Shown piece after piece: positions 63,671 through 64,000 of a stretch of DNA of 64,000 nt. Position numbers and translations under genes: made by a program. Under the pieces are notes generated by a model. The model ran no database searches. It saw only the letters and a list, made by a program, of their open reading frames with translations, and was not told the origin of the DNA. This DNA is from CBDFHB01 sp965250115 (GTDB lineage Bacteria > Acidobacteriota > Vicinamibacteria > Marinacidobacterales > SMYC01): the NCBI GenBank assembly GCA_965250115.1, contig CBDFNJ010000001.1:1984001-2048000 (forward strand). The letters are read 5' to 3'. Positions within the stretch are counted from its first letter, which is position 1. Each line of letters starts with the position of its first letter.

Positions 63671-64000
63671 GGGTCTACGCGGATTCGTGTGGGTAAGTTC
63701 TGACGGAAAAACAGTGTAACTCATTGTGTGGAAAAGGTATCGAGTACTTCATCAGGTGCTGAGAAGTGGTCCATTTTTAGGATAGGCTAACCGAGTGAAA
63801 AATTCCCAGTCGATCCGCTCGCTGTTTGCGCTGCCAGGTTTCGTGGTGTGCCGGATTGAAGGGTCTATTCGGTGACCGATACGCCCGCGTCATCCAGCTC
63901 AAGAGGCGAAAAAAACAGCTGTGCGCTCTTACTGTGGGCAACGGTGCCGGGGGCGCTATGACAAGCAAGTGTGCCGGGTCCGCGACCTGTCGTTGGCAGG
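63671..64000 (+). mobile_element. ISL3-family element, copy 2, truncated by the window edge
   Basis: Begins GGGTCTACGCGGATTCGTGT, the full terminal repeat, of which copy 1 has a slightly altered left end, and matches copy 1 nearly base for base. The transposase start GTG at 63795 is present, but 2 nt are missing in the GTGGTTGGTGCC region (here GTGGTGTGCC, near 63846), which adds a second frameshift in this copy. The A7 tract is retained at 63909-63915. The rest lies beyond 64000. Confidence 0.9.

Overview
ORGANISM. Most of the window is G+C-rich and coded by secreted catabolic enzymes typical of large free-living or symbiotic Acidobacteriota (or PVC-like) genomes: an Asp-box/VPS10-type propeller, Tat-exported enzymes, a GMC oxidoreductase with its Gluconate_2-dh3 partner, PVC-type propeller-HEAT-cytochrome proteins, DUF1080, ThuA, S10, M18 and M19 peptidases, VanZ, and PrsW. 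No ribosomal or other firm phylogenetic marker is present, so the assignment is an inference. At about 32.55-36.45 kb and 39.33-40.9 kb the DNA is visibly A/T-richer and carries Bacteroidota-like glycoside hydrolases, which points to horizontal acquisition.

LAYOUT. 1-4.2 kb: a ribose-type sugar ABC operon (end of the binding protein, ATPase, permease with an extra domain) ending in an AroE-family dehydrogenase. 4.2-13.7 kb: secreted or Tat enzymes (Asp-box propeller, threonine-aldolase-like lyase, M19 dipeptidase, ThuA, Gluconate_2-dh3 and GMC). 14-29.1 kb: three loci of propeller/cytochrome c proteins, an M23 peptidase, a sugar isomerase and a DUF1080 protein, punctuated by three copies of a double-hairpin intergenic repeat. 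29.5-32.5 kb: S10 and M18 peptidases. 32.5-46.9 kb: a glycoside hydrolase island (GH3, GH43, GH32) riddled with nested insertion sequences (IS91-like remnant, rve-type elements, two IS256 copies, IS5) and ending at a tRNA-Met(CAT). 47-54.4 kb: PrsW, VanZ, a xanthine dehydrogenase scar, a formamidase-like hydrolase, a fatty acid desaturase, trmB, TPR and DUF4019 proteins. 54.4-64 kb: a large secreted protein cut at its 5' end by an ISL3 element, a PQQ-type propeller, an amidohydrolase, a diheme cytochrome c, a GT39-like protein, and a second ISL3 copy that runs off the window.

HOW IT FITS TOGETHER. The GMC/Gluconate_2-dh3 pair, ThuA, sugar-phosphate-isomerase-like TIM barrel, DUF1080 protein and several cytochrome c proteins together resemble a periplasmic pathway that oxidises glycosides to 3-keto-glycosides, cleaves them and passes electrons to c-type cytochromes. 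This is my main functional hypothesis.

CONDITION OF THE DNA. Many genes are damaged: frameshifts (Asp-box propeller, M19, three rve transposases), in-frame TGA in place of an expected Trp (PrsW, amidohydrolase), a deletion scar fusing two xanthine dehydrogenase subunits, truncated DinB and IS remnants, and IS insertions with intact target-site duplications. This suggests active IS traffic and gene decay, although some single-base indels could be assembly errors.
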